DNA of 9,910 nt, taken from JAWLCG01 sp041687295 (GTDB lineage Bacteria > Planctomycetota > Phycisphaerae > SM23-33 > FEN-1343). The stretch covers positions 1 to 9,910 of the forward strand of contig JAWLCG010000180.1 in the NCBI GenBank assembly GCA_041687295.1. Direction: 5' to 3'. Each line of letters begins with the position of its first letter. Within the stretch, counting starts at the first letter, position 1. Under the pieces are notes generated by a model. The model was not told where the DNA came from. It saw only the letters and a list, made by a program, of their open reading frames with translations, and did not search any database. Below are positions 1 through 6,079 of the stretch, in pieces. Made by a program: the position numbers and the translations under genes.

Positions 1-1269
1 GGCGCCGGGCCGAAGGAAGCTGCTGCCCACCACCGCCAGCACGTCGGCGGCCTCGAACCCGTCGCCCAGTCGAAGCAGCGCCAGCAGGAACCGCCCCAGC
101 GGCGTCTCGGACAACGGCCCGCTGATGGGGGGGGCGGGCAGCTCGGCCTCGGCGAAGATCCGCGCCAACGGCCCGGCGTAGCCGTCGGCGTCACGGGCCA
201 GCACCAGCAGCTCGTCCGCCCGCACGCCGGCGGCCAGGTGCCCTTTGGCCCAGTGGGCGATTGCGCGGCACTCGGCCTCGACGCCGCCGGCCGACACCAG
301 CCGAAGGGCCCCGCACAGGTCGGCGGGCACCGCGTCGGCCGGCGACGAGCCGTCGGAGAGCTCGAACTGGAACAGCCCGTCGGCCAGCTCCGCCACCGGG
401 CCCCGCCGGGCAGGCGTCAGCGGCACGACGGCGCAGCGGGCGCCGAAGGCCTGCTGGATCCGCCCGAGCTGTCGGCCCGTCCAGTGCCAGCGATGGCCGT
501 CCTGGCCCGCCTCGCCGTGCGGCAGCGTTACCACCAGCCGCTCGAGCCGCGCGCCCAGCAGCCGAAGGATCTCCAGCTGCGTCGGGGTGAAGTCCGTAAA
601 GCCGTCCGCCACCACCGCCCGCAGGGCCGGCCAGGGCAGCTCGGCCCCCTCGGCCAGGGCCAGCCGAGCCAGCCAGAGCTGGCCCTCCGTGTCGTAAAGC
701 CCCTCCTCCAGCAGCAGCTGCTGGTAGGCGCGGTAGACGCTCAGCAGGTCGTGGTGCTTGGCGGGGCTGTGGGGCGAGAGGATGGCCCCCAGGTCGTCGG
801 GCTCGACGGCGGAGCGCTTGAGCTCGGCGATGGCCGTGTCCAGCGCCGCCACCAGGCCCGGGGCGTCGGCGACGCTGTGCAGGGCCTGCAGTCGGCCCGC
901 GCGGTGCAGGTCGGCAACGATCTGCTCCAGGGCCACTCGCCGCCGGGCCAGGCCGATGCGGCGGTAGCGGACGGCCCCCTCGCCCAGCACCGCCGAGCCG
1001 ACATCGGCGAAGGTGACCACCCGCGGCCCCAGCAGCACGCCCTGGCCCCGACGCTCCAGCAGCGCCCGCCGCGCCTGCTCGACGGCCGGGCGGTTGGGCA
1101 CCAGCAGCAGCGCCGTCGCCACCGGCCCCTCGCCGGCGAAGTGCTCATACGCCGCCAGCGCCGCCGTCGTCTTGCCCGCCCCCGCCGGCCCCGCCAGCAC
1201 CACCACCGGCGCAGCCTCAGCCGCCAACAGAGACAACGCGTCCACCGATGAGCTGGCCACAGAACCCAT
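1..1269 (-). CDS. AddB-like helicase/nuclease subunit, N-terminal part (3' end outside window)
   Basis: An open frame starts at ATG 1269 and runs without a stop for 423 codons to the window edge. It opens with a P-loop, GPAGAGKT (residues 27-34), followed by a LLLVPNRPA strand and GPRVVTFADVGSAVLGEG, an arrangement seen at the N-terminus of AddB/RexB and related UvrD-like proteins. VVADGFTDFTPTQ (219-231) matches the conserved Walker-B-like 'vDGFtdFTP.Q' segment of that family, and GGVEAECRAIAHWAKG (328-343) matches its 'EvraIAr' motif. AddB normally pairs with AddA in a helicase-nuclease that processes double-strand breaks for RecA. Its PD-(D/E)XK nuclease domain and Fe-S cysteines would lie at the C-terminus, beyond position 1, so nuclease competence cannot be judged. 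A weak AGAGGG lies 14 nt before the start. A lone nuclease of the same superfamily outside an AddAB pair is an alternative. Full-length AddB is around 1,000 residues, so more than half the gene is missing here. Confidence 0.82.
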   Translation of the reverse strand, partial: MGSVASSSVDALSLLAAEAAPVVVLAGPAGAGKTTAALAAYEHFAGEGPVATALLLVPNRPAVEQARRALLERRGQGVLLGPRVVTFADVGSAVLGEGAVRYRRIGLARRRVALEQIVADLHRAGRLQALHSVADAPGLVAALDTAIAELKRSAVEPDDLGAILSPHSPAKHHDLLSVYRAYQQLLLEEGLYDTEGQLWLARLALAEGAELPWPALRAVVADGFTDFTPTQLEILRLLGARLERLVVTLPHGEAGQDGHRWHWTGRQLGRIQQAFGARCAVVPLTPARRGPVAELADGLFQFELSDGSSPADAVPADLCGALRLVSAGGVEAECRAIAHWAKGHLAAGVRADELLVLARDADGYAGPLARIFAEAELPAPPISGPLSETPLGRFLLALLRLGDGFEAADVLAVVGSSFLRPGA

Positions 1270-1378
1270 GGCCCGCCATTGTGCCCTCTGGCCGCCACAG
1301 ACACAAGGGGTAGCCCGGCGGCACCCGGTGTGATAACGGGGACAGGCGCAGGGCAGCATTGAGCGGCACCGCGCAGTA

Positions 1379-1485
1379 TGGAGTGCGGCGAGGAACTCGC
1401 CGCTTTGGCTGGGAGGCGCATAGCCCTCACTTCGATGATCCAGCCGCCGATTCAGCCAAAGCGGCGACTCTGTCGCCGCACTCCA
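1379..1485. repeat. REP/BIME-like paired palindrome, copy A (3' of RAYT)
   Basis: There are two 32-nt arms in inverted orientation, 1379-1410 and 1454-1485, separated by 43 nt. Each arm reads TGGAGTGCGGCGA, five variable bases, then TCGCCGCTTTGGCT, when the right arm is read on the minus strand. The arms match at 28 of 32 positions, and all differences lie in the five loop bases. Each arm can fold alone as a hairpin with a GCGGCGA/TCGCCGC stem (8 bp with a GAA loop in the left arm). The two arms can also pair with each other as a long cruciform. The element ends 23 nt beyond the RAYT stop codon and lies upstream of the AddB-like gene, between two minus-strand genes. Confidence 0.9.
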
Positions 1486-1508
1486 AAGGCGCCCGTCGCC
1501 TTCGAACG

Positions 1509-2105
1509 CTAGTCCAGCTCTGGCACGTCGTACTCGTCGTATACGTTGAGGCGGTCGATCGGGAAGGCGTAGATGGTGCTGACTTGGGCCGGCGTCGCCG
1601 TGCGCTCAAACCAAGCGGCCGAGCCCCATTGATACAGGTGCGCGGCCGGCACCAAGCCGTGCTTGACGGGGTTCTGGTGCACGTAGTTGAGTCGAGCCAG
1701 GTACGACCGCTGGTAGGTCAGGCGGGTCTCGCGGTAGTTGTGCCAGACCTGCCGCCGAGGTGCGGCGTCAAGCCGGTTGATCCAGGAGGCGGTCTTTCGA
1801 TGGAGCTGCCCAAGCATCCGTGAGAGGCTCTCAGCGGTCTGTTCGCCGCTCGGCGAGTGGCCCACGAAGTGGTAGTGGTTGGGGAAGACGGCCCAGGCCT
1901 CCACGGCCCAGCCGGCGTCGCGGGCGACGCTCAGCAGGCCGCGGTGCAGGACATCCAGACGCTGGCGGGTGCGGAAGTGGGGGAGCTTCTGGTAGGTGCC
2001 GACGGTGACGAAGTAGGGGCCGCTTTCGGCCAGCTGGTGGGTCGGGGCGTGGGGCCAGGGCGTCGGCGGGGTAGGGCGACGCGGTGGCGTATCGTCCGGC
2101 GGCAT
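1509..2105 (-). CDS. REP-associated tyrosine transposase (RAYT; Y1 HUH family)
   Basis: A 198-residue protein, the usual RAYT length. The N-terminus is proline-rich (1-25), followed by the first core strand YFVTVGTYQKLPHF (31-44). The HUH metal-binding motif appears as PNHYHFV, with His77 and His79, after AVEAWAVF. The C-terminal RSYLARLNYVHQNPVKHGLV segment (133-152) matches the RAYT 'Y.H.NPv..GLV' signature; Tyr141 is the likely catalytic tyrosine that attacks single-stranded DNA, with Tyr135 the less likely choice. The signature residues are present and the frame is uninterrupted, so the enzyme may be active. The start at ATG 2105 is preferred because AAGGGGA (2113-2119) sits 7 nt upstream; the frame stays open upstream to 2192, but that start lies inside palindrome copy B. 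The role of RAYTs in REP spreading is known for the family; activity here is inferred. Confidence 0.92.
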   Translation of the reverse strand: MPPDDTPPRRPTPPTPWPHAPTHQLAESGPYFVTVGTYQKLPHFRTRQRLDVLHRGLLSVARDAGWAVEAWAVFPNHYHFVGHSPSGEQTAESLSRMLGQLHRKTASWINRLDAAPRRQVWHNYRETRLTYQRSYLARLNYVHQNPVKHGLVPAAHLYQWGSAAWFERTATPAQVSTIYAFPIDRLNVYDEYDVPELD

Positions 2106-2112
2106 CGGCAGT

Positions 2113-2119
2113 TCCCCTT
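2113..2119 (-). promoter_or_regulatory. Ribosome binding site that fixes the RAYT start
   Basis: AAGGGGA on the minus strand, 7 nt before ATG 2105. It argues against the upstream in-frame ATG at 2192, which lies inside palindrome copy B and would add 29 residues of repeat-encoded peptide. Confidence 0.6.
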
Positions 2120-2171
2120 GAAGAGGCTCCACGCCTCCTGCCAGCCATGGTAACGGACAACGGTGCGGACG

Positions 2172-2261
2172 CAATATGGAGTGCGGCGGCAACGACGCCG
2201 CTTTGGCTGCGGGTGGGAGAAACCAGCCAAAGCGGCGTCACGGCCGCCGCACTCCATATTG
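2172..2261. repeat. REP/BIME-like paired palindrome, copy B (5' of RAYT, 3' of aldo/keto reductase)
   Basis: The core arms are 2177-2208 and 2225-2256, separated by only 16 nt. They match at 29 of 32 positions in inverted orientation, and the match extends outward by five more bases (CAATA/TATTG), giving 37-nt arms 2172-2208 and 2225-2261. Each arm has TGGAGTGCGGCG and CGCCGCTTTGGCT. The inner stem is one pair shorter than in copy A because both arms carry G and A at the seventh stem position. The element lies 16 nt beyond the stop codon of the reductase gene, so on that transcript it would form a very stable 3' structure. It could serve as a terminator or RNA-end protector, although no U-rich tract follows. 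Confidence 0.9.
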
Positions 2262-2277
2262 TCTGAGCGAGCTGTGT

Positions 2278-4257
2278 CTACGCCAGGACGACCCAGCCGG
2301 TGTCGGGGGCCCAGTGGCGGTGGAGCTTGGTGTGGCCCTGCTCGTCGTGGGCGAGCTGGGCGAGGCCCAGCTGGAAGCTGGCGCCGCTGGTGCCGGCGGG
2401 GCAGTCCAGGCGCTGCCAGGGGATCTGGACGGTCAGGACGGTGCCGGCGCCGGCGGGCTCGGCGGTGGCGACGATGCCGTCGGCGCTTCGGCCCCATTGG
2501 GGGCGGGCGACGCGGACGGGGCACTGGCCGGTCTCGGCGTCGGGCAGGCCCACCTGGAACCGCAGCTGCAGGGCCGGGGCGCGGTCGCCCTCGCCGCGGG
2601 CCAGGCCGGTGGTGTCGAAGTCCAGCTCGACGCGGTCGGCCTTCTGGACGGCCCGCTTGGGGGCCGGCGGGAAGGCGGGCTGGCCGGGCAGGTTCAGGCG
2701 GAGCCAGAGGTTCTCAGCGTCCCAGGCCAGGGCGAAGTCGCCGGCCGGGGCGGCTGCGTCGGGGTGGTTGGCGTCGTTGACGGCGATGGGCTGGCGCCCG
2801 GCGGTCGGCAGCGCGTCGCGCCCGCCGGGGGCGGCCAGGGCCAGTGTCAGGGCCGACGGGCCCAGGGTCGCCGGCAGCGGGCCGGCCACCTTCAGGCCGG
2901 TCTCGAGGGCCTGGCCGGGCTCGTAGCGGGCCTCGATGGTCACCGGCACGTTGCGGTGCTGGAAGGCCTCGAGCGTCGTCGGCTCGCCCTTGGCCTCGAC
3001 CTTCACGCCGTCGGCGGGCTCGAAGGCGACCTGGGCCTCGAGGGTCTGGTCGGACAGGTTGGCCAGCTCGACCCGCCCCCGCAGCCGCAGGGGCCCGGCC
3101 TGGCCGTCGCCGCCGCTCTCGATGCCGGTGGGCCTCAGCCGAACGGCCAGCGTGCCGTAGGCGTCGTCGAGGTTGTGCACCGTCTCGCGGAGCTGGCGGA
3201 TGATGTCGATGTTCTGCGGGCACTTGCTCATGCACTGGCCGCAGGCGATGCAGAGGCTGGCCGGGTTGCCCGAGCGCCGGTAGCCGCCGCGGGCCTGGTC
3301 CTCCAGGCCGTAGACGCGGAGCTTGTTGAAGTTGTCGAAGTTCTCCGGGATGTTCACGCCGGCCGGGCAGGGCATGCAGTACTTGCAGCCGGTGCAGTAG
3401 AGCTCGGCGAGCTTCTTGTACTGCTCGAGGGTCTGCTCGACCTGCTGGCGCTCGTCGGGGGTGAGGGTGGCCTTGCCGGCGGTGATGGTGCAGTTCTCCT
3501 CGACGTGCTCGATCGTGCTCATGCCCGACAGGGCGACGCTGACGTGGGGGTTGCTCAGGACGAACCGCAGGGCGACCTCGGGCACGCTGTCGGCGCCGGG
3601 GACGAGTTGGCGGAGCTGGTCGCTGGGGGCGCCGAGCCGCCCGCCGCCGACCGGGCCCATCACGACCACGCCCATGCCGGCTTCGTGGCAGGCCTGGATG
3701 GCCGGCTCGTTGCGGCGGTCGAGCAGGTTGTACTGCAGGGTCACCACGTCGAACTGTCCGGTCTTGGCCAGCTCGGCGACGCCCTCGGGGCTGTCGTGCG
3801 TCGAGAAGCAGATGTGCTTGATGAGGCCCTCGTCTTTGGCCTTTTGCATCCACTCGTAGGCCCCGCCGGGTGTGCCGACGTCCTCGGTGAAGCGCTTCCA
3901 GCTCAGGCCGTGGAAGTTGTACACGTCGATGTGGCCGCAATCGAGCTTGGCCAGTGATTCCTCGAAGTTCTTCCGCCAGGTGGCGTAGTCGTCCTTGGCG
4001 TACTGGTGGTTCTTGGTCGAGACGACGATCTTGTCCCGCCAGCCCTTGAGGGCCTCGCCGACGGCGGCCTGGCTGTCGCCGCTGCAGTACATGACGGCCG
4101 AGTCGATGTAGTTGACGCCCAGCTCGAAGGCGCGGTGGATCATGGGGACGGCCTTGTCGCGGTCGACCCGCCCCTCGACCATCGGCAGGCGCATCGCGCC
4201 GAAGCCCAGCACCGAGACCTTCAGGCCCGTCTTCGTACCCAGTGTCGTGTATTGCAT
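2278..4257 (-). CDS. Aldo/keto reductase with two 4Fe-4S motifs and a C-terminal CBM9-like extension
   Basis: A 659-residue protein with no signal peptide, so predicted cytoplasmic. Residues 1-285 form an aldo/keto reductase TIM barrel with the full catalytic tetrad: Asp52, Tyr57, Lys82 and His116 (IDSAVMY, VSTKNH, NFHGL). Residues 288-347 are ferredoxin-like, with Cys288, Cys291, Cys294, Cys297 followed by a CxxCxxCxxxCP set at Cys336, Cys339, Cys342, Cys346. This pairing is known in Fe-S aldo/keto reductases, which usually end near residue 370-390. Here about 280 further residues follow: a beta-rich stretch (about 373-465) and then a segment (about 488-659) with DFALAWDAENLWLRLNL and ADRVELDFDTTG, resembling CBM9/DOMON-type beta sandwiches. 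The frame is continuous, so this is a real fusion unless the assembly is wrong. The start at ATG 4257 has AGGAG (4266-4270) 8 nt upstream. The substrate is unknown. The gene is divergent from uppP. Confidence 0.9.
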   Translation of the reverse strand: MQYTTLGTKTGLKVSVLGFGAMRLPMVEGRVDRDKAVPMIHRAFELGVNYIDSAVMYCSGDSQAAVGEALKGWRDKIVVSTKNHQYAKDDYATWRKNFEESLAKLDCGHIDVYNFHGLSWKRFTEDVGTPGGAYEWMQKAKDEGLIKHICFSTHDSPEGVAELAKTGQFDVVTLQYNLLDRRNEPAIQACHEAGMGVVVMGPVGGGRLGAPSDQLRQLVPGADSVPEVALRFVLSNPHVSVALSGMSTIEHVEENCTITAGKATLTPDERQQVEQTLEQYKKLAELYCTGCKYCMPCPAGVNIPENFDNFNKLRVYGLEDQARGGYRRSGNPASLCIACGQCMSKCPQNIDIIRQLRETVHNLDDAYGTLAVRLRPTGIESGGDGQAGPLRLRGRVELANLSDQTLEAQVAFEPADGVKVEAKGEPTTLEAFQHRNVPVTIEARYEPGQALETGLKVAGPLPATLGPSALTLALAAPGGRDALPTAGRQPIAVNDANHPDAAAPAGDFALAWDAENLWLRLNLPGQPAFPPAPKRAVQKADRVELDFDTTGLARGEGDRAPALQLRFQVGLPDAETGQCPVRVARPQWGRSADGIVATAEPAGAGTVLTVQIPWQRLDCPAGTSGASFQLGLAQLAHDEQGHTKLHRHWAPDTGWVVLA

Positions 4258-4361
4258 TGCTTCTGCTCCTGTTACGGCGAACCCCGCGCACGAAGGGGCC
4301 CTGGATCGCTCTCCGGATGAACCCGCGCCGCGCGGACCGCGCCCGGCACAGAGAGGCCCAG

Positions 4362-4389
4362 AGTACACCCAAAAACGGTTTCTGGGCAA
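4362..4389 (-). promoter_or_regulatory. Possible promoter for the aldo/keto reductase
   Basis: On the minus strand, TTGCCC (4384-4389) and TGTACT (4362-4367) are 16 nt apart, resembling a sigma-70 type -35/-10 pair. The spacer is unusually A/T-rich for this region. It would give a leader of about 100 nt before ATG 4257. This is pattern-based only. Confidence 0.35.
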
Positions 4390-4601
4390 GCGCGAAGGCC
4401 GAAAAAGCTGGCCCCGGTGGCCCGCCGGCCTGGTCGAATCGTAGCTTACGGATGGCTGAATGCTCGATCGTCGCCTTCACCGTGCAGCAGAGGGAGACGC
4501 ACTGGAAACCGAGGAGCCCCCCCCGCGCCGCGGGACGCGGGGTGGATGCCGCGACGGTCGTACCGGCGGGCCGGCCCGGACCGGCCAAGCCAGAGATGCA
4601 G

Positions 4602-4643
4602 AGGACCTCCGGTTTGCTCAACCGGGGGTCCTTTGCGTTTGGG
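4602..4643 (+). terminator. Rho-independent terminator-like hairpin in the intergenic region
   Basis: AGGACCTCCGGTT (4602-4614) pairs with AACCGGGGGTCCT (4620-4632) over 13 bp with one T-G wobble and a 5-nt loop (TGCTC). It is followed on the plus strand by T-rich TTTGCGTTT. The other strand lacks a T tract after the stem, so the plus direction is favoured. No annotated plus-strand gene ends here. It may end transcripts from an unrecognised small RNA or insulate uppP from upstream antisense transcription. Confidence 0.5.
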
Positions 4644-4668
4644 GGAGCGGGCGCGCCTGAGATGACCG

Positions 4669-4698
4669 TTGCAGGCCGCGTCGCCGATCGGGTACCCT
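4669..4698 (+). promoter_or_regulatory. Possible uppP promoter
   Basis: TTGCAG (4669-4674) and TACCCT (4693-4698) are 18 nt apart, about 46 nt before the uppP start and just beyond the 4602-4643 hairpin. The boxes are imperfect; the call rests on position and spacing. Confidence 0.3.
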
Positions 4699-4744
4699 AG
4701 CTGCTGCCTTGTGACGCGACGAACCCCCGGCTCAGGTGGTAATC

Positions 4745-5743
4745 ATGGACTCCATGACGAAACAAGAGGAACGGAACCTCACGGTCGAGGCCCCGCGCCG
4801 CCGGCTGGGCCCGGTGCTGGTGCTGCTGGCGGGCGTGGCGCTGGTGGGGGTCGGGTTCGCCTGGCCGGCGCAGCCCCGCGCGGAGATGTCGGCGGCCCAG
4901 GCGGCCGTGCTGGGCGTGGTCGAAGGCGTGACCGAGTACCTGCCCGTCTCCTCCACGGGCCACCTGATCCTGGTCAGCCACGCCATGGGCTTCAGCGAGT
5001 TGGGGGGGCGGTCGGGGCCCTTCGGCCCGGAGGTGATCAAGAGCCCGGCGGTGTCGGCCTTCGAGATCGTGATCCAGTTCGGCGCGATCCTGGCGGTGCT
5101 GGGGCTCTACCGCCGGCGGGTCGGGCAGATGGCCCGGGGGCTGGTCGGTCGCGACCGGCAGGGGCTGCGCCTGGCGCTTCGGCTGCTGATCGCCTTCCTG
5201 CCGGCGGCCGTCATCGGGCTGATGCTCCACGAGCCGATCGGGCGCTACCTTTTCGGCCCGCTGACGGTGTGCTTGGCGCTGGTCGTGGGCGGGTTGCTGA
5301 TGATCGCGGTGGAGTGGTTCCTTCGGCGGCGCAAGGGCCCCGGCCAGGACGTCGACAGCGTGGCCTACTGGCAGGCGCTGGCCATCGGCCTGGCCCAGGT
5401 GCTGGCGATGTGGCCCGGCACCAGCCGAAGCATGGTCACCATCCTGGCGGCGATGCTGGTGGGGCTCTCGCGCGTGTCGGCGGCGGAGTTCTCCTTCCTG
5501 CTGGCGCTGCCGACGCTGGGGGCCGCCACCGTCTACGAGGCCGCCAGCAGCGCCGGCGACCTGATGAGCGTGGTGGGCTTCGGGCCGCTGCTGGTCGGCG
5601 TGGTGGTCAGTGCCCTGGTTGCCGCCGTCGCCGTCAAGCTGCTGGTCCAGTGGCTCAACCACCACGGCCTGGTGCCCTTCGGCGTCTACCGCATCCTGCT
5701 GGGCGGCTCGCTGCTGTGGTACTTCAGCGACAGCCTGCTCTAG
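4745..5743 (+). CDS. uppP: Undecaprenyl-diphosphate phosphatase (UppP/BacA family)
   Basis: A 332-residue polytopic membrane protein that removes a phosphate from undecaprenyl diphosphate, recycling the lipid carrier for peptidoglycan and surface polysaccharides. The two family signatures are clear: VEGVTEYLPVSSTGHLIL (59-76; Glu60, Glu64, Ser69-Ser70, His73) and PGTSRSMVTILAAMLVG (224-240; Arg228), followed by FSFLLALPTLGA. Several hydrophobic helices fill the rest, down to a C-terminal YRILLGGSLLWYF. The family is usually 260-290 residues. Here about 48 residues precede the first signature, including an extra hydrophobic segment at 22-41. ATG 4745 is chosen because AGGTGG (4734-4739) lies 5 nt upstream; ATG 4754 and GTG 4736 are alternatives. 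It appears monocistronic: a repeat-bearing 381-nt gap separates it from the next gene. Confidence 0.95.
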   Translation: MDSMTKQEERNLTVEAPRRRLGPVLVLLAGVALVGVGFAWPAQPRAEMSAAQAAVLGVVEGVTEYLPVSSTGHLILVSHAMGFSELGGRSGPFGPEVIKSPAVSAFEIVIQFGAILAVLGLYRRRVGQMARGLVGRDRQGLRLALRLLIAFLPAAVIGLMLHEPIGRYLFGPLTVCLALVVGGLLMIAVEWFLRRRKGPGQDVDSVAYWQALAIGLAQVLAMWPGTSRSMVTILAAMLVGLSRVSAAEFSFLLALPTLGAATVYEAASSAGDLMSVVGFGPLLVGVVVSALVAAVAVKLLVQWLNHHGLVPFGVYRILLGGSLLWYFSDSLL

Positions 5744-5841
5744 CCGCCCCCCAGGACGTGCCCACAAGCATCGCTCCCCGGCCACCGGAAGAGGCAAACC
5801 CCCTGCGGGATATGAGTAGTTACGATTCGTGCCGCGTTCTT

Positions 5842-5917
5842 TGGAGTGCGGCGAGTCATCGCCGCTTTGGCTCGATGGCGGCCCAAGTCAAAGCGGCGAT
5901 TGCATCGCCGCACTCCA
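5842..5917. repeat. REP/BIME-like paired palindrome, copy C (distal, downstream of uppP)
   Basis: The arms are 5842-5872 (31 nt) and 5886-5917 (32 nt) in inverted orientation with a 13-nt spacer. They carry the same TGGAGTGCGGCGA and TCGCCGCTTTGGCT blocks as copies A and B. There is one change in the right arm (GACT for GGCT, read on the minus strand), and the loops differ. No transposase gene accompanies it, as expected for a dispersed non-autonomous copy. It lies about 100 nt past the uppP stop. Confidence 0.9.
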
Positions 5918-5977
5918 TACGGCCCAGGCATCGCGCGACGCCCTCGGCGGGGCGTGGGGCGGGTTTTATGGGCTGAG

Positions 5978-6026
5978 CCCCGTAGGGTGTGCAGAACCGC
6001 TGCGCGAACCTGCACACCGTACGGGG
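5978..6026. repeat. Second, unrelated palindrome with GTAG (possible other REP class)
   Basis: CCCCGTAGGGTGTGCA (5978-5993) and TGCACACCGTACGGGG (6011-6026) form a 16-bp inverted repeat with one mismatch and a 17-nt loop. The loop begins and ends in a GAACC direct repeat. GTAG stands directly before the GGTGTGCA/TGCACACC stem, which resembles the tetranucleotide-plus-hairpin plan of REP sequences. No U tract follows, so it is a poor terminator. Only one copy is visible here, so the family cannot be confirmed from the window. Confidence 0.65.
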
Positions 6027-6050
6027 TTGCCGGCCGGTCGGGCCTGCGAC

Positions 6051-6079
6051 TGGTCGCGGGGGGTTGGCCGTGGTATACT
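6051..6079 (+). promoter_or_regulatory. Promoter for the aminotransferase operon (extended -10)
   Basis: TATACT at 6074-6079 differs by one base from the sigma-70 -10 consensus and is preceded by TGG, giving an extended -10 (TGnTATACT). A weak -35, TGGTCG (6051-6056), is 17 nt upstream. The box ends 45 nt before ATG 6125. GGGTTGGCC (6061-6069) lies inside the spacer and recurs in the promoter at 7726-7755. Confidence 0.55.

Larger units (their letters stand above)
1379..2261 (-). mobile_element. RAYT module: transposase gene bracketed by its probable REP-type palindromes
   Basis: The RAYT gene (1509-2105) lies between palindrome copies A and B, 23 nt from one and 66 nt from the other. RAYTs are domesticated relatives of IS200/IS605 transposases; in described cases the gene is flanked by REP hairpins that carry a short tetranucleotide 5' of the stem, which the enzyme recognises. 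Here every arm carries GGAG one base before the GCGGCG stem. No target-site duplication, terminal inverted repeat of the usual IS kind, or accessory tnpB-like gene is visible, as expected for this group. The exact mobile boundaries cannot be set from one sequence; the outer ends of copies A and B are used here as limits. Confidence 0.65.
4258..4744. other. 487-bp divergent intergenic region with structured, GC-rich DNA
   Basis: This separates the minus-strand reductase from plus-strand uppP. It holds a possible reductase promoter (4362-4389), several GC-rich hairpins (CCCCGCG 4521-4527 with CGCGGGG 4536-4542; GGCCGG/CCGGCC near 4570-4586), a strong terminator-like stem at 4602-4632, and a possible uppP promoter (4669-4698). 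Short open frames cross it, for example from ATG 4452 on the plus strand, but none has a recognisable domain or a good ribosome binding site, so no protein gene is called. A small RNA ending at the 4602-4643 hairpin is possible but unproven. Confidence 0.5.

Noticed and set aside
238..1251. Plus-strand open frame opposite the AddB-like gene
   Set aside because: Arg/Gln/Ala-rich shadow sequence; the minus strand has a P-loop and AddB motifs across the same bases.
2176..3957. Long plus-strand open frame opposite the aldo/keto reductase
   Set aside because: It begins inside palindrome copy B and encodes low-complexity G/A/V/L-rich sequence without domains. It is a GC-driven shadow of the minus-strand gene.
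4452..4700. Small plus-strand open frame in the uppP upstream region
   Set aside because: No ribosome binding site and no recognisable domain, and it runs through the strong hairpin at 4602-4632.
1379..5917. CRISPR array made of the recurring 32-nt arms
   Set aside because: The arms are inverted pairs, copies are hundreds to thousands of bases apart, and there are no regular spacers or cas genes.
5938..5967. Terminator for uppP formed by ACGCCC/GGGCGT and TTTT
   Set aside because: The stem is only 6 bp, the T tract is separated from it by 8 nt, and it lies nearly 200 nt after the stop. It is too weak to call as a separate terminator.
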